Assembly: GCA_025267735.1 (NCBI GenBank)
Contig: CM046299.1
Location: 28,931,327 to 28,995,326 of the forward strand
Reading direction: 5' to 3'
DNA from: Mactra quadrangularis
Lineage: Eukaryota > Mollusca > Bivalvia > Venerida > Mactridae
DNA length: 64,000 nt
The notes beneath the pieces are model-generated. The model was not told where the DNA came from. It did no database searches and worked only from the letters and a program-made list of their open reading frames with translations. The position numbers were made by a program, and so were the translations under genes. Of this stretch, positions 35,488 through 48,570 are shown piece by piece. The first letter of the stretch is position 1. The number at the start of each line of letters is the position of its first letter.

Positions 35488-38400
35488 GTGAGTTTCCTAT
35501 CAAAGAATAAATTTATGTTATATGACAGATTTTGATTGTCAAACGAAGACTATCCGCCGCCAGTGCCGGTGGCAAAGAGTTGGTTTTTGACATATATTGT
35601 GAGGGACACTGGTGCCATCCTAAGTGGCTGTACAAATCATATTTTAGCGCTAGAGTTATTCCCAAGTTTTCAGTGATAATGATGATTTGGGGTGACCGAG
35701 TTAAGAAGAGGATAAAGTTTTTCTGAGATAACACATATAATATTACCTTATTGGCTTCACTTTTAGTCAATTCCTACTATTTCTTTACTAAGGGTCAATA
35801 TAATGAGATGTCTAGAGATTAATACATTACTGCAGGCAACACATATGCCGGGAACGTTTAACAGTTTTTTTTTATTCTTTGTCCCGCTTTTTGATGGTCA
35901 AATTTAGAAATTAGCCCGACATACTTACAAACCCTATTAGTAATACCAGCAATTGTTTCGAAGATATTTGACAAGGATCCAATAAAATTCTATTAAATAA
36001 AATAGGATTTTTTTGGAATGAATCTAGACTATCATATAAGACAATAAGCAACTTTAGTCAGTTATTTCCGCTTGCATACTCTTCATATAGGTAGGTACAA
36101 TTAGTTGGATTACTCAGATTTTATCCCTATTTTTCAATGTCAATTTGCCAAAATTAATCTTAAATAACTTTTTTGTAAATCATTTTATATGTTTGAAATT
36201 CAAGCTAAGTATTTTAGGGTAAAGAATAGGGATGCGCGATAATACCGGTACACCGGTATATTGCAATACGTTTCAAACACAATACGTACCGGTACGGTCC
36301 CGCAATATAACGCGATATTTTTATTTTAATCTAAAAGACTAATAGTGCATACTCGAACCTATTTTGCATTATTTGTGGATGCATTTGACTGGAAATTATT
36401 TCAATTTTAGGTTTCCTTTAAATCCATTTTTAGCATAAAGGTCTAGTTTAAAGTATTGACGTATCTACTTGTGACGACTTTAACATTAAGTAGGGGCAGG
36501 GGTGGAACTGATAAATATTTTTTAATAAATTGGCATTGAGTTAGATACGAAAATAATATGTGTTTTCGTAAAATTTAGTTGGCATAATAAATATTTTATT
36601 TCAATCATAACTTTTTCTTATTTTGTACGCGACCGCATTTGTGCTCTTATCCTTTGTTGACCGCCTTTTTCCATCTATATCGTCTGCCTAACGCGTCCAC
36701 CTTTAAGACTTATCTGCGATGTGCATCTATATACACATGTATTAGAGCTTTACTTTATAATATGACAATAAATGAAAATAGTGACACTTATAGTCTCTTA
36801 AACTAATGCCAGTTATGAGATTCTTTGAAATTCTTCTGCAATGGGTTTAACACCCCCTTTGAAATGTTTTAATTGTTTCAATAAGTTGTATCAGAAATAT
36901 ATCACTGAACAGGAAATTTTGTTTCCTACACCTTTTGTCCTTATTATTTTATAGATAAATAGCTACAAATCATTCTTGACCCCTATTAAACTAAGTACTA
37001 AGCAAAACGTGCACACTTCGCGGTAAACCTCCGTGCAAACAGTATACTACAGTGGATACTTTTTAGTACTAGTACGGGGGCCAGAGGGGTCCACCGTGCA
37101 CCCCCTCTAGACATTTTGCCACCTATGCTAAATTGTTCCGTAGGGTCCACTGAATCAGAATCCGCGTTGTTCTCAAAAATAAACTCTTGCGCACTACCTG
37201 AGATGTCACAGTTTCCATGGCAACCCCTTGTTTTTTATCGAAATTGTCGGTGTTTGTAAAATCATTAATAACCTGAACAAGCATTAAGCTAGAATAATAT
37301 AATTAGTGTCGTATCAAAGCTGAAGCACTGTCCTTTAGAAATATATGTAAAGCTATCGGCTAAAACACAGTTTAATTTATGAAATTATCCGAAAAACATG
37401 AAAAAAATGCTGAAAAATATCGATTTTTTTCAATTTCTTGCATATCTTTTAACTTCCAAACCCTATTTTGGAGAAATAATACATTTATTTTGTTACAAAT
37501 ATTTTAGAAAGGTATACTCTATCATATTTAAAATTATTTTTATGACAGAAGTACTATTTATGTATGTAAAAACCGTTGTCATAGCAACCGCTATTTTCAA
37601 GTAATAACTTCTATTTGGTGATTAAACTTTATTTTTTTGCTCAAATCTAACGATAGGATTGCAATATTGATATCAAATAATATCTGAGACTCATTTCTTT
37701 AATATCATTGCTGTAATCAATAAATTCAGTATCGATACCTTCATAGATATTGTTAAGAAATGTTAATCAAAGCGCTGAAAGCACCGATTTTGTTTTCGGT
37801 TTGACAGTATTAAAGTGATTCACATGTCACAACGTTTGAAGACGATGGTTATTGTGCAGTGGTGGTCTATTGAATGAAGAAATAATATAATAAGACTGAT
37901 GAGACTCTTGTTGTTTTGTTTTTGCTTTTACTGAAATAAAATTATGTTGGAATATGATTTTCTTATTTAGATTTTACGCTGTATATCATAACTTTTTAAA
38001 AGGTAATGTGCGGCGGCAGACTTTTTTACCAACTTTCCCGGACTTGTTTCTTTAACATTAATCGGTTTAGCATCTTATCCTTACATATCAAATGCATGGC
38101 TCTGTCAAAACCTGATACTTTTATTTACTCAATGACTGTTAAAGTAAAATATTTGTATTAATAAAGAGTGACCAAACTGTATAACAATGAGTCGTAAAAC
38201 TAAAATCAACATATGCGTAATATTTGTTCATTAGTTTACATCAACCAACTCGTTTAGAAAGTTTTCCTGGACCATATTCTAACAAGTGCCTACCTTCCCT
38301 CCATAAGGATCTGGTAACTTTGCCCTGATATTTGCTGTTTGCATGGAAGGCATTCTTTGTATCTATACATATTATCTCTTTTTGATAAAAAAATAAAGAT

Positions 38401-38599
38401 GGATATTTTTCTAGAAGTTAGTCTGAGGGTTTTGTTGTACTTCTACACAAACATGGTAGTATAAATGAAGTTAACAATTTCAGGGTCGAAACGTCATTGA
38501 GTTTGTTAAGAAAACTATTTACAAGGATTCTTAATAACCGTTCGACTGGCTGAACAGTGATGAGAAACATTTGATAATATCTTTGTTTAACATTGTATA

Positions 38600-40490
38600 A
38601 TAAATCACATACTTTATACTGTATTTCGCCTATCTTATTTGCACTTTTTAAATGAAATCGAGGATATGCTTATTAGTAATGGTCTTGCTGGTATAAAAGT
38701 TAGTGCTGCAACGATTCACCGGAAAGTCGATTCGATGCGATTCAATACTTTTTTTTTCGATTCGATTCTTTTCGATTCGATTCTTTTATAAATACAATTT
38801 ACTACAAATATGCATTTATACACATATTTGAGCTTCAAACTAAATAATATTATTTAAATAAAAGTGTTACTAAATTAGATAACACGAAACTCGAATATCT
38901 GATAATTTTTTATATTTGCTTTATTAAAGTACGAAATGGATTGGGTACGAATGTAAAGGTCGCGAAAATGTATTACTAATGTTATATCGACTTAAAAGGA
39001 AAGACAGCATGGATCATAAGTTGTAGAAAGATGCAGTTCTTGGTATACTATTGTACATATTAGTTAAACATACACTGTGCATGCAAAACTATTTAAATTT
39101 GAATAAACTAACATATAACTTATGTAGACACTTTTAAAAGTCAGTATCGAATCGAAACTCGCGGGTCCCGAATCGAAATCGAATCGGCACCCTTGCAATC
39201 GAGTTTCGATGTATCGAATCGAATCGTTGCAGCCCTAATAAAAGTTGATATGTTTAACATATTTTCATTTTATATGCTGAAGTTATTTTCGCTAATAGTA
39301 GAGACGAGTTACAACTAAGTATACACGTTTTTGAAGATTATTGTAAGTTATGGAAATCAGTTGTACACACTAGTAAAACTAAGGTTATGATTTTCAAAAA
39401 AAGAGGCAGGATTTCAGAGAATACTAAATTCTATTAAAGTGATATGAACTGGATATGTTTTCTCATCAAGGGGGGGGGTCATTCTTTAATACTAAAATTG
39501 TTTTGTTGGCCAAGCTTTAATAGGTATTTTAAAGTTAACAAATATTTGTATAAATTCACTGGTATTCTAAAAACATGAATTAGAACTGTAACAGTTAGAT
39601 ATATTGATATCACTCATTCTGTACTATGCAAGCCAAGTTTGGTGATTCGTCCAAGGAAATTCCATTTAACGAGTTCATTTACATTTCTGTGAAAGGTTAC
39701 TCGGGATAAAAAAAATACTCAAAATGATTTTAATCACAGTGAGTTTGGGAGGTTGAATTTTCCACCAATTCGCTATTTTAACATTATAGTAAACTATTGG
39801 GTAAAATAATTGCAAACTGATATAAATTAAAACAACAGATTTGTACCCTAATAAACCCAACTTGTGTTCTTTGTTGAATTAATGTTTGTCCTACCTTGGT
39901 TTTTATGATGCATGTACTTTTCAAGATATTGGTAATGTTCATATATCCTAAGCAATGTTAAACACATACCATATGATAATTTAATGCAAAGTTTGAACAT
40001 AGGTTAGCTAATTCAAGTAGAGCATTATTTTACAAGAATATATCAAATTTTAGTTTCAGTCATATTCAAAAACATTTCAACATTTAAGATTTAGATATGT
40101 TGTGGCTATAGACTTAAACTGTGTTCTCATAGACTACATTTTGAAACTGGTAGATGGAACAAACAAAGATCCACACCTACATGTCTGTATAAATTGTCAT
40201 ATATTAGGAGACGAGTTTCATGTCATTACAGAATGAAAATTATATTCAGAATGAAGAAATATTAAAATCCCTACATATTTTCCTTATTGATCATAGCATG
40301 TTTAAATTGACTGAACTTATTCTTACTGAAATTAAAGCTTTAACAATTCAGCTTGGTACTTATTGTTACCAATTTTCCCTAATCATGCCGAAATTATTTA
40401 GAAATCCCACCACTGTGTTACCAATTTTCTTCAATCATACTGGAGGTTTTGATTTGTCCGATGCCACCATTATATACATTAATTGATGTC
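38600..40490 (+). pseudogene. Decayed LINE reverse transcriptase C-terminal half
   Basis: Readable pieces in order across frames: SPILFALF (near 38620), EIEDMLISNGLAGIKV (ending at the MITE insertion), then ANSRDELQLSIHVFEDYCKL, KTKVMIFKKRGRIS, FETGRWNK and CINCHILGDEFHVITE (40186-40236) followed by TGA where relatives have Cys. These match the thumb/zinc-motif end of CR1/Jockey-type ORF2 proteins. Multiple stops and frameshifts are present. It is plus strand, unlike the other LINE fragments, and of a different family. Confidence 0.75.
38701..39237. mobile_element. hAT MITE with 8-bp target duplication, inside the LINE
   Basis: The TIRs TAGTGCTGCAACGATTC and GAATCGTTGCAGCCCTA bound 537 bp flanked by ATAAAAGT (38693-38700 and 39238-39245). 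The interior near both ends is rich in TTCGATTCGATT-type repeats. It interrupts the LINE frame right after GLAGIKV. Confidence 0.93.
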
Positions 40491-41155
40491 CATATGTCTA
40501 CTACAAATTTATTTCACTCACATTAACCCAGTTATAATGATAAACTACAAGAATTAAAGACATAACCAAAGACAAGAAAAATAACAACCAGAGCTAGAGA
40601 GAACCCAGTTAATAAGTAAACTTTTCTATATATACAAAAATGTATTTCCTATTGGCCTTAAAAGTTAGGTATAGTGACCGTAAAAGTCTCGGTATGAACC
40701 GTAACTTTTGAGGTTCATATCCAATTTCTAACCGTAAAAATAAGATTAGTGAGTCATACATTATACCACAAATTTTAAGGTAAATTAGATACTTACAACT
40801 TCCTTTGCCAAAATATAAATTTGTAACATTATATACAAAAAGCTTTGAAATTGGAAAATATAAGCTAAAGATGCTTGAAAATTGTCTATATGCTTTACAG
40901 CTAACAGATGTCTTGAGTATCATATGAATGTATGATACTACATGTCTATATATTAAATGACTATAATATCAAGTTTGATATACTGCAGTATTATTTTTAT
41001 GGTAATTTAATAATGAACTGACATGTCAATGTACAGGTATTTTTCACTTTGGTCGAAGACTTACCTGTGTTTATATGAACAAACTTGTAAGTTTGGATAA
41101 ATTTGTAGAAGTTAAACCGATTAGCATGCCAAGGAAAGTTGGTTAAATTAGTAAA

Positions 41156-41270
41156 TAGCACGGCACGGCACGGCACGGCACGGCACGGCACGGCACGGCA
41201 CGGCACGGCACGGCACGACACGACACGACACGACACGACACGACACGACACGACACGACACGACACAACA
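41156..41270. repeat. Pentanucleotide array (CGGCA)11(CGACA)10
   Basis: Eleven perfect CGGCA units (41161-41215) are followed by ten perfect CGACA units (41216-41265). The single-base variant switches once. The long open frames on both strands here are products of the repeat and are not genes. Confidence 0.98.
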
Positions 41271-43089
41271 TATTCTTTATTTGGCATCAAATATACTTTT
41301 TATAGCAAACAGAAAAGTAATATTACAAATACATAGTGCCCGAAAATAACATTTTAAAAAGTAATGATGTGCAGCGTAAAATCCAATTTACAAAATCATA
41401 TTCCAACATAAAACAACAAGAGTCTCTTTAGTCTTATTATATTATTTCTTCATTCAATAGACCACCACTGCACAATAACCATCGTCTTCAAACGTTATGA
41501 CATGTGAATCACTTAAATACTGTAAATCCGAAAACAAAATCGATGCTTTCAGCGCTTTGATTAACATTTCTTAACAATATCTATGAAGGTATCGATACTG
41601 AATTTATTGATAACAGCAATAATATTAAAGATATGAGTCTCAGATATCATTTAATATCAATGTTGCAATCATATCATTAGAGTTGAGCAAAAAAATCAAG
41701 TTTAATCACCAAATAGTAGTTCTTACATAGAAATAACGGTTGCTATGACAACGGTTTTTACATTCATAAATAGTACTTCTGTCATAAAAATAATTTTAAA
41801 TATGATAGAGTAGACCTTTCTTAAATATTTTGTAACAAAATAAATGTATTATTTCTCCAAAATAGGGTTTGGAAATTAAAAGATATGCATGTAATTGAAA
41901 AAAATCAATATTTTTCAGCATTTTTTCATGTTTTCGGTTAATTTCATTAATTAAACTGTATTTTAGTGAATAGTGTTACATATATTTCTAAAGGTCAGCT
42001 TAATGCTTGTTTAAGTTATCAATGATTTTACAAACACCGACAATTTCGATAAAAAAACAAGGGGTTGCCATGGAAACTGTGACATTTCAGGTAGTGCGCA
42101 AGAGTTTATTTTTGAGAACAACGCGGATTCTGATTCAGTGGACCCTACGGAACAATTTAGCATAGGTGGCAAAAAGTCTAGAGGGGGGTGCACGGTGGAC
42201 CCCTCTGGCCCCCGTACTAGTAATATTACCTATTATTTGGCAAATCAGAGGACGCTCTATGCGGCAATGAGTTAATGCGTGATATGCAATTCACAATTGG
42301 CATGCTGACACTATCAGTCTATCAGCATAGTGTCGCAAAGAACATTCGATTTAAAGTAAGATTTGTAATAATACTTATTTTACTGGACAAAAGTTGAGTC
42401 TTAAATGTTTGCAATAGCTTAAATAAAGCTTCCACAATGTATAAGTGTGTTGAATCTTTATATTGTCAGTAAAATACAAGCATGGGTGCTTAAAAAGCTT
42501 ATGTTCTAAACTTACAATATACCGCAATACGTATTGCAATACGCTGTTTGGTATCGCAATATATCGCAATACGAAATTTTCGGCGATACCCATACCTAGT
42601 AAAGAACTACGTAAATTTCATCACTGCTGTTAATATCTTTTATTAACAAGAAAGATTTTAGATGAAATATTTTGTTATCCTTACATAGGAATTCAATGAT
42701 AAAATCCGAGGATTCCAACTGTAAGGACCTACTTACCAATTGTATTGCTTCAGATTATATTAGGGAAAGATAACTGACTAAAGTCCCTAATTACAACAGA
42801 TATGGCATGTACATATAAGTTTTGGCAAATAAATTAAGGGCCAACAAGGTTTTACAGATAAGTTTATCATTTATCATGAAGGAGGCAAAACACTAAATCA
42901 TACTTCATATTCTAGAGCTCTCTCCTGAAAGAAATACACTTTATTGTGAATATCAAATTTTTGGTTGTTTTTTTTTCGTCCATGCACAGGCGGTACAAAC
43001 AGAGTTTGTTACACATTATTGCTGGAAAGCACGAATATGGATTAAATCCTATAAATTTTGTATTAACAGATAGTACTCAGCATAACAGA

Positions 43090-46000
43090 ATGGCAACAAG
43101 ACGGAATCTTCCAGCAGATCTGTATGATGTTGATAGTTTAAACCTTGATAAATTTATAGCAGAACAAATACAACCAGACGACAGTTCACTTACACAATGT
43201 GGTTTAGTTGTCAATGAAATGGCTGATTATTTAAAAGGTCCAGATTCACCATTCAAACCTAGAGAAATTATCAAGGTAAACCTGCTTTACTTATAAAAAT
43301 AGTTGCATCTTTAAATATACTACGACTATTTCAACGAAGATGAACTAGCAAAAACCTCCATTTTAGTGTAAACAATTCAGTGTTCTAAAAGCTTACGCTG
43401 TGTCTCGTAGTGCACCGTGTAACATTCGGCCATAATCATGGCTGGTCTCATTAATTAATACGTATAGAGTCACTGGTTTCGCAAGGTTTTACATAAGTTG
43501 GAAATTGAGCTAATGCAATTACAGTTTGTATTCATGCATTGATTTACTATTTTGAAACATGCAAGTTGGGTTCTACAGTTTGTTCCAGGTGGAACAACAC
43601 ACGTTTCTATTGGTTAAATATTTATCTCACCTCTGTCATAAATATTCATGCTATTAAGATTTTCTGTCTGAAGTGAAAGTCGCTAGAAAAACCATTACCC
43701 TATACGTGGTTGCCAGCAAACTTTTGCAAAGATGTCAAAGATAAGCTAAGTTGTTACACCCACTGTGGTGTTGACAAGGCCGTGATGCGTAGTACAAGTT
43801 TCATATTTATTGGTGTTTTAATTTAATTTTATTTCACAAACTGGTGAATTACATTTATAATTTCAAAACCTTGTCTATTTTAAGAGTGGCTCTCTAGGAA
43901 AAGGTACATCAGTGAGAGGTTACGCTGACATTGATCTTATTGTAATGTTAAACGATCACTCAGATGTTGAAACTCACATGAGAAATCTTCCAGACATTCT
44001 GAAACGTCTTGAAGACTTCATAAAATATAAAACTAGAGCTCAGCATACAAAAACTACAAGATTTTCAGTACAAGCCAAAATGCTTTGTAATGGTGACTGG
44101 CTTGAGATAGATATTTTACCAGCAGTAGATTTGATAGGAAGAGGTAAGTGACGTAGGGAGCATAAGGTACAAGATCAGATTTGTTGCATTCGTTATATCA
44201 GTTTTCTGCTTTGTCTTTACGGGGAATCTGCAAGTATCTGAAAATATCTTTTTGAAACCTGACTAATAAATTGGTATTTTGGATGACAGTTAATAAATTT
44301 ACCAATTTACAGATAACAATGTGTTTTACACATTTTGCCGACTTCTCTTTAGTTAAATGGTCCCTCAACGAGTTGCATGGTCTGTTTTAGCTGGATTTCA
44401 TGGATTTTCCTAAAGCAAATTCGACACAATTTTATGTGCGTCTACCCAAAAAAATATATCTAATGGGAGGGGTGTGTCCCCCCTAAGCTGTGGTTTGAAG
44501 AGTTTCATATGAAGAAAGCAATCTGGATCACTTGATAGAGACAAAACAAAACGGTGATAGAATACTTTTTTGGCTCTGATAAGGTGGAGCACAATCAAAG
44601 CTGATTGAGCAAACAATGCATTTTGCCCCACACCGGAGTTGCCATGGTAACAAGTCATGGTTATTTCTCTCTGTCAATAATCCTGGAATACTTCTTGCCA
44701 ATAGTTGCTAGTTCCTCTGTCATCCGAATCTATGTGGCCATTCAGGTGGAAGTATATCTTCCACAGAAAGATGTCTTGTGGTATAACAATAAACTCACGT
44801 TGTTGCTTCTCTGTACTTAACTTTTTACATGTGAATAACTTCTTTTTCCTACTTACAGGGACACCATTGAGAGAAATTTACAATCGTATGAAAAGAGCAG
44901 ATAGTAGTTTGATTCATGAATACTCTGTAACCTTGTCACCACTACAGCTGGAAATAATTAAAGCCCTTCCCACTAAGGTGAAGAGTTTGATACGTCTTGT
45001 CAAATATTGGAGAAACAACAAACTAAAAGTAAGTACAAATATAACTGTTATTTGTATTGACAAACTCATTGATTTACAAAAAAACTATGCTTAAAGCTTA
45101 TGCTAAATACATGTATGAACAGTCGTTTAGAGCAAAGACATAGATAAAGCCTCCGCTTAGAGTTGGTGAAAAGGTGGTTCTAGTGTCAAGCAGCTTGCTC
45201 CTGAAGGAGAACGAAATTTTGAACGTTTAGTACGAAAACTATATACTGTTCAACTGTACGTGCTTTCTGTGAAATTTTCATTTCGTTTGTACCGTGTTAG
45301 GTGCGGTTGCATGTTACAAACAAACTACGTAATAACAAGAGTTCAAATAGGCTTATTGATTCATTCGTTTGTTTTCAGTTATTTTATGTCAGCTTCACTT
45401 TGATACAGTTACTAAAATAAAATAAAACTACGTCCAGTTTCGGTTGAAAAAAATGATTTCACTTTAAAACAGACTTATCCCGACAGCAAATTTGGATGCG
45501 AATATAGTAGCAGACCTTATATGATCTTTAAAAGACTGGTCAATACTTCTCATGCAATGTTGACTTTATTTCAACATAACTTGGATACCATTTAAAAATT
45601 TATATTGACAGGGAAGCTCTGGGCCAAGTTTTGCTAGTATCTCTGCGTGGCCAAACTCTTACAGTCTAGAGCTGATCATATTAAACTGCTGGATTCGAGC
45701 GGGTGAGCCAGAGAACTTTGACATGACAAGAGCATTGCATAGCGTTCTGACGTCATTGGTCAATCATAGAACATGGACTATCCATCTAGAGAAATATTGT
45801 AAATACGATCCTGGAATGGCAAGACATAGGTTTGTTGTTTTGCACTAAATTTGTCTTAATGATTAATATCGCTATTTCCAAGAGAGAGTGAAAAGTAGTA
45901 ATAATTATTGATACAAATAAATATTGTGATAACAGAGCAGGTAAGGCACTCATAAAATCAAGAAGTTTGTTAATTAGAATTATGTGACTAAAATAAAACA

Positions 46001-46539
46001 CTTACATATGAATATTAATGTCGGTTTCCATGTACGGAAAGCGGTTAAGTTTGTTTGTTTTTGTTGGGTTAAAGACCGTAGCAACACATTGTATAGCCAT
46101 AGGTCATATAACGGCGGCCAGTCAACATACTCTCTCCTGCTGGAAAGGCTAAATCTCTGGATTTAGCTGTTAACCAACTACTAAGCGCATACTTTCGTCA
46201 TGACCAAGCTCCACGAAAGTATGCCCCGCCCGGGAATCGAACCCTCGATCAGTAGACTTGCTTGCTGCGGTTATGTGAACCAAATGTTTTGATGAATTGT
46301 TAGATACTGTAAATATTCAAAATCAAGCAAAATTATTTTACTTTGAGCTTTTAATGTTCTTTTACATTTATTTTAGTGGTCGACCCTATATCATGGATCC
46401 CACGAACCCATTCAATGACTTGTACCATGGTTTGCCTAATGGAAAGGCATTTGATTGGGCACCAACAGCCACAAAAGCTTCACAATGGCTTATGAAGAGT
46501 TTATTTAGAGATGTATACAACACAGATAATAGGTGGTAA
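43090..46539 (+). CDS. 2'-5'-oligoadenylate synthetase-like protein, copy 2
   Basis: Exons: 43090-43275, 43885-44143, 44859-45028, 45612-45829 and 46377-46539 (TAA). Junction phases 0, 1, 0 and 2 all keep the frame, giving 331 aa. The start MATRRNLP has A at -3 and G at +4. An alternative in-frame ATG at 42982 would add 36 residues but is not kept in copy 1. The P-loop-like GSLGKGTSVRGYADIDL (65-79 region) provides D77 and D79. LEIDILPAVD provides the third Asp (D138). PTKVKSLIRLVKYW is at 186-199, and RPYIMDPTNPFNDLYHG begins exon 5. All residues expected for an active OAS-type nucleotidyltransferase are present. dsRNA dependence cannot be read from the sequence. No signal peptide or membrane segment is seen, so the protein is expected to be cytosolic. 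A truncated SINE lies in intron 4. Confidence 0.94.
44638..44651. promoter_or_regulatory. X-box-like palindrome in OAS copy 2 intron 2
   Basis: GTTGCCATGGTAAC fits the RFX X-box. It is identical in copy 3 (62446-62459). Intron 2 of copy 1 lacks the surrounding ~270 bp. A function as an intronic element is a guess. Confidence 0.3.
46047..46268 (-). mobile_element. Truncated SINE family A in OAS copy 2 intron 4
   Basis: It is orthologous to 22112-22318: same 3' domain, same internal deletion, same insertion point between GCGGT and a CAAATGTTTTGA flank. Confidence 0.85.
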
Positions 46540-46665
46540 TGTGGATAAATTAATCCAACACAAATTATGTTTGTATTCAGTATTTTACATTTCATAATAG
46601 CCAAAAGTAAGGTAACTTACATCCAAGTGATATTTATTATCTATGATATTTTGAGCCATAAAGAA

Positions 46666-47654
46666 TCCCGTACAACCAATTTTCGGTCAGCTTACGGTTA
46701 ATTGCCGTGAAAGGCATGCATAAGGGACGAACAGCGTCTATAAACGCTGAAATACTGTTCAACAACTATTTAGCGCTAAAAATATGCAAAAAAAAACAAA
46801 CTTACCTCATGTCATTTCTAAATATCCTTTTTCTACGTACCTGACCTAATTTTACCTAACCGGAAGTTGCGTAACCAATATTCGGTCAGATGCTGATAAA
46901 GTATACTGCGCGTCATAGATAGCGTGACAAGATGTCATATACCATTATTATAAATATTAAACACAATATTTAACTGTTACTAACGAATAAACTTCTCAAA
47001 ACCTATTTACAGTGTGTCTTCGTGATAGTTTTTAAAGTTTACATGTGGAGGAAACACAGTTTGGACACAGGAATGTCTTTTCTTCTAATGACCCTTAATG
47101 TTATAAAAAATCGCAAAAGTAGCCGTTTAGTCATGATAATAGGGTCTTTATGACCCGCTAGTAGGCACAAGATTTTTAAAAATAACAACGAGTGAAACAT
47201 TCGGTAAATAATGTATATAAACTACAACTCCAAATATTCGAAAAAATAAGAAAAGTTCGTAAGGAGCCATATATCACAAATTCTCAACTTTTCCGTGAAG
47301 TATACTTATCGAAATATGGAAAAGTAAGTGGAGCCATATAAAATGATGCTGTGTGTCAGACGACACGCTTCGAACAAAGTGAAAAAGTTGGATTTAATAT
47401 TTAAAACACATATTTACGATGTAAAATTTTGGGAATAGTAAAAACAAGTAAAGATTTGTTGTAGGTAAGATTTATACTGTTTTTTTAACCAATTTTATCC
47501 CCAATTTTCTTTGAAAATGGTTGAATGATATGCATATGGCGTATGTAAACAAAATGTGCGTGACTAAGTGGAACGGGCGAGTTTAGTCAGCATAACTAAA
47601 ATTTTCCAGTGCCGACCGAATATTGGTTGGGACCGAAAATAGGTTGTTGCGGGA
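46666..47654. mobile_element. 989-bp TIR element 126 bp behind OAS copy 2
   Basis: The ends TCCCGTACAACCAATTTTCG and CGAAAATAGGTTGTTGCGGGA are inverted repeats. Sub-terminal copies of a GACCGAAAAT/CGGTCAG-like motif recur (46682, 46883, 47620). Unit 1 has different sequence at 22722-22875. No transposase is recognised. It could influence the 3' end of the copy 2 transcript. Confidence 0.75.
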
Positions 47655-48570
47655 ATTTACCAAATTTCTTAATGAGTAGTTTTACAAAGAAATAGAAATT
47701 ATATATATCTACTAGAAATGTTTTGCCATGTTTTATATAGTGTAATATTTTGCATTAGATACCTTTCACTTATTATAATGTTATTGTATTTTTTGTGTCT
47801 AAAATAGTTTTGTGTCTTCTATATGTGTAGATTATCAATTGAATACTAGTGACTATCAGCATGACATGGCTGGTTGTCTTTATGAAGCTTAATACATTCG
47901 TGTTTTAGTTATTGTGAAGTGAGTATTTTAGAAGATAACACGGTGTGAGAGACTAACTCTGTTTACAAATTGTTTTTGCTATATATTTATAACAAACTAA
48001 TCTAACATTGGATTGTCGATGTCTTCAATTACTGATTGATCAACTAAGCGCAAATATCTTGTTATATTTTATGTTGTAACGTGTTAGTACATGTAATTTG
48101 CAACATCATAATTATATACCTTTAATTGTAGATTTTAACTACTAATTACGATGTATGTTATTTGTTGTGATTTAAATTGCACTTAATAAATTTTACTTCA
48201 CCAAAAACAAATATTTCAGTATCATTATACTTATACATAAACATCTCATGTCTTTGAAATTAAATGTTCTACTTTAGTAATAATTTGTCTCAGTTTCACA
48301 GTTAATTTAACACTCAGCACATGATGCATTTGAATAGAGTTACAATAGGGAAAAAGGACACAGATGAGATATACATGATACCAAGCTATGTAGATATGTT
48401 ACATGTAATCATATTTTAGGTCTTCATTGCACACATTTCTTTCAATTTTATCAATGAATCATGATCCCTTTTACAATACTACACGTCTCTTAATTATTTG
48501 TTTTCTGCGCTCACTTTGTGCAACTTTTTGTAGCCGTTATTTCTATGCAATGAGAAATATTTTAAAAATA

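Larger units (their letters stand above)
37067..42222. mobile_element. Element with ~0.9-kb terminal inverted repeats, unit 2 only
   Basis: About 940 bp from TACTAGTACGGGGGCCAG at 37067 to near 38010 is repeated inverted from about 41345 to 42222. The ~3.3-kb interior holds a decayed LINE, a hAT MITE and a pentanucleotide array. Unit 3 has the empty site GGATGCTTTACTTATCATTT (60033-60052). No transposase frame is recognised in the arms, and the target duplication is not clear. Confidence 0.8.
36227..42598. mobile_element. hAT-type element with 8-bp target duplication, unit 2
   Basis: The ends TAGGGATGCGCGATA and TATCGCC..CCTA-type (GGCGATACCCATACCTA) are flanked by GTAAAGAA on both sides (36219-36226 and 42599-42606). 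An 8-bp duplication is the hAT hallmark. Without the later insertion it would be about 1.2 kb, like the unit 3 copy. Non-autonomous: no transposase is seen. Confidence 0.85.
36047..42789. mobile_element. Outer TIR element holding nested insertions, unit 2
   Basis: GCAACTTTAGTCAGTTATTT at 36048-36067 is matched inverted by AAAGATAACTGACTAAAGTC at 42766-42785. The same pair bounds a smaller version in unit 3 (about 59035-60605). Unit 1 has no such sequence between its promoter block and the OAS exon. The flanking sequence there differs slightly, so the exact target site is not clear. Confidence 0.6.

Noticed and set aside
37398..37604. 68-codon hydrophobic frame MKKMLKNIDF
   Set aside because: It lies in the left arm of the long TIR element. 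The inverted copy does not keep the frame, and the composition is just AT-rich.
41139..41336. Open frames on both strands through the pentanucleotide array (repeating Thr-Arg-His-Asp or Val-Ser-Cys-Arg)
   Set aside because: A repeat unit without stops gives open frames automatically. There is no start context or conservation.
44410..44820. Open frames in intron 2 of OAS copy 2 on both strands (also 62218-62712 in copy 3)
   Set aside because: They lie within an intron bounded by conserved splice sites, have no domain match, and are missing from copy 1. The shared sequence explains their similarity.
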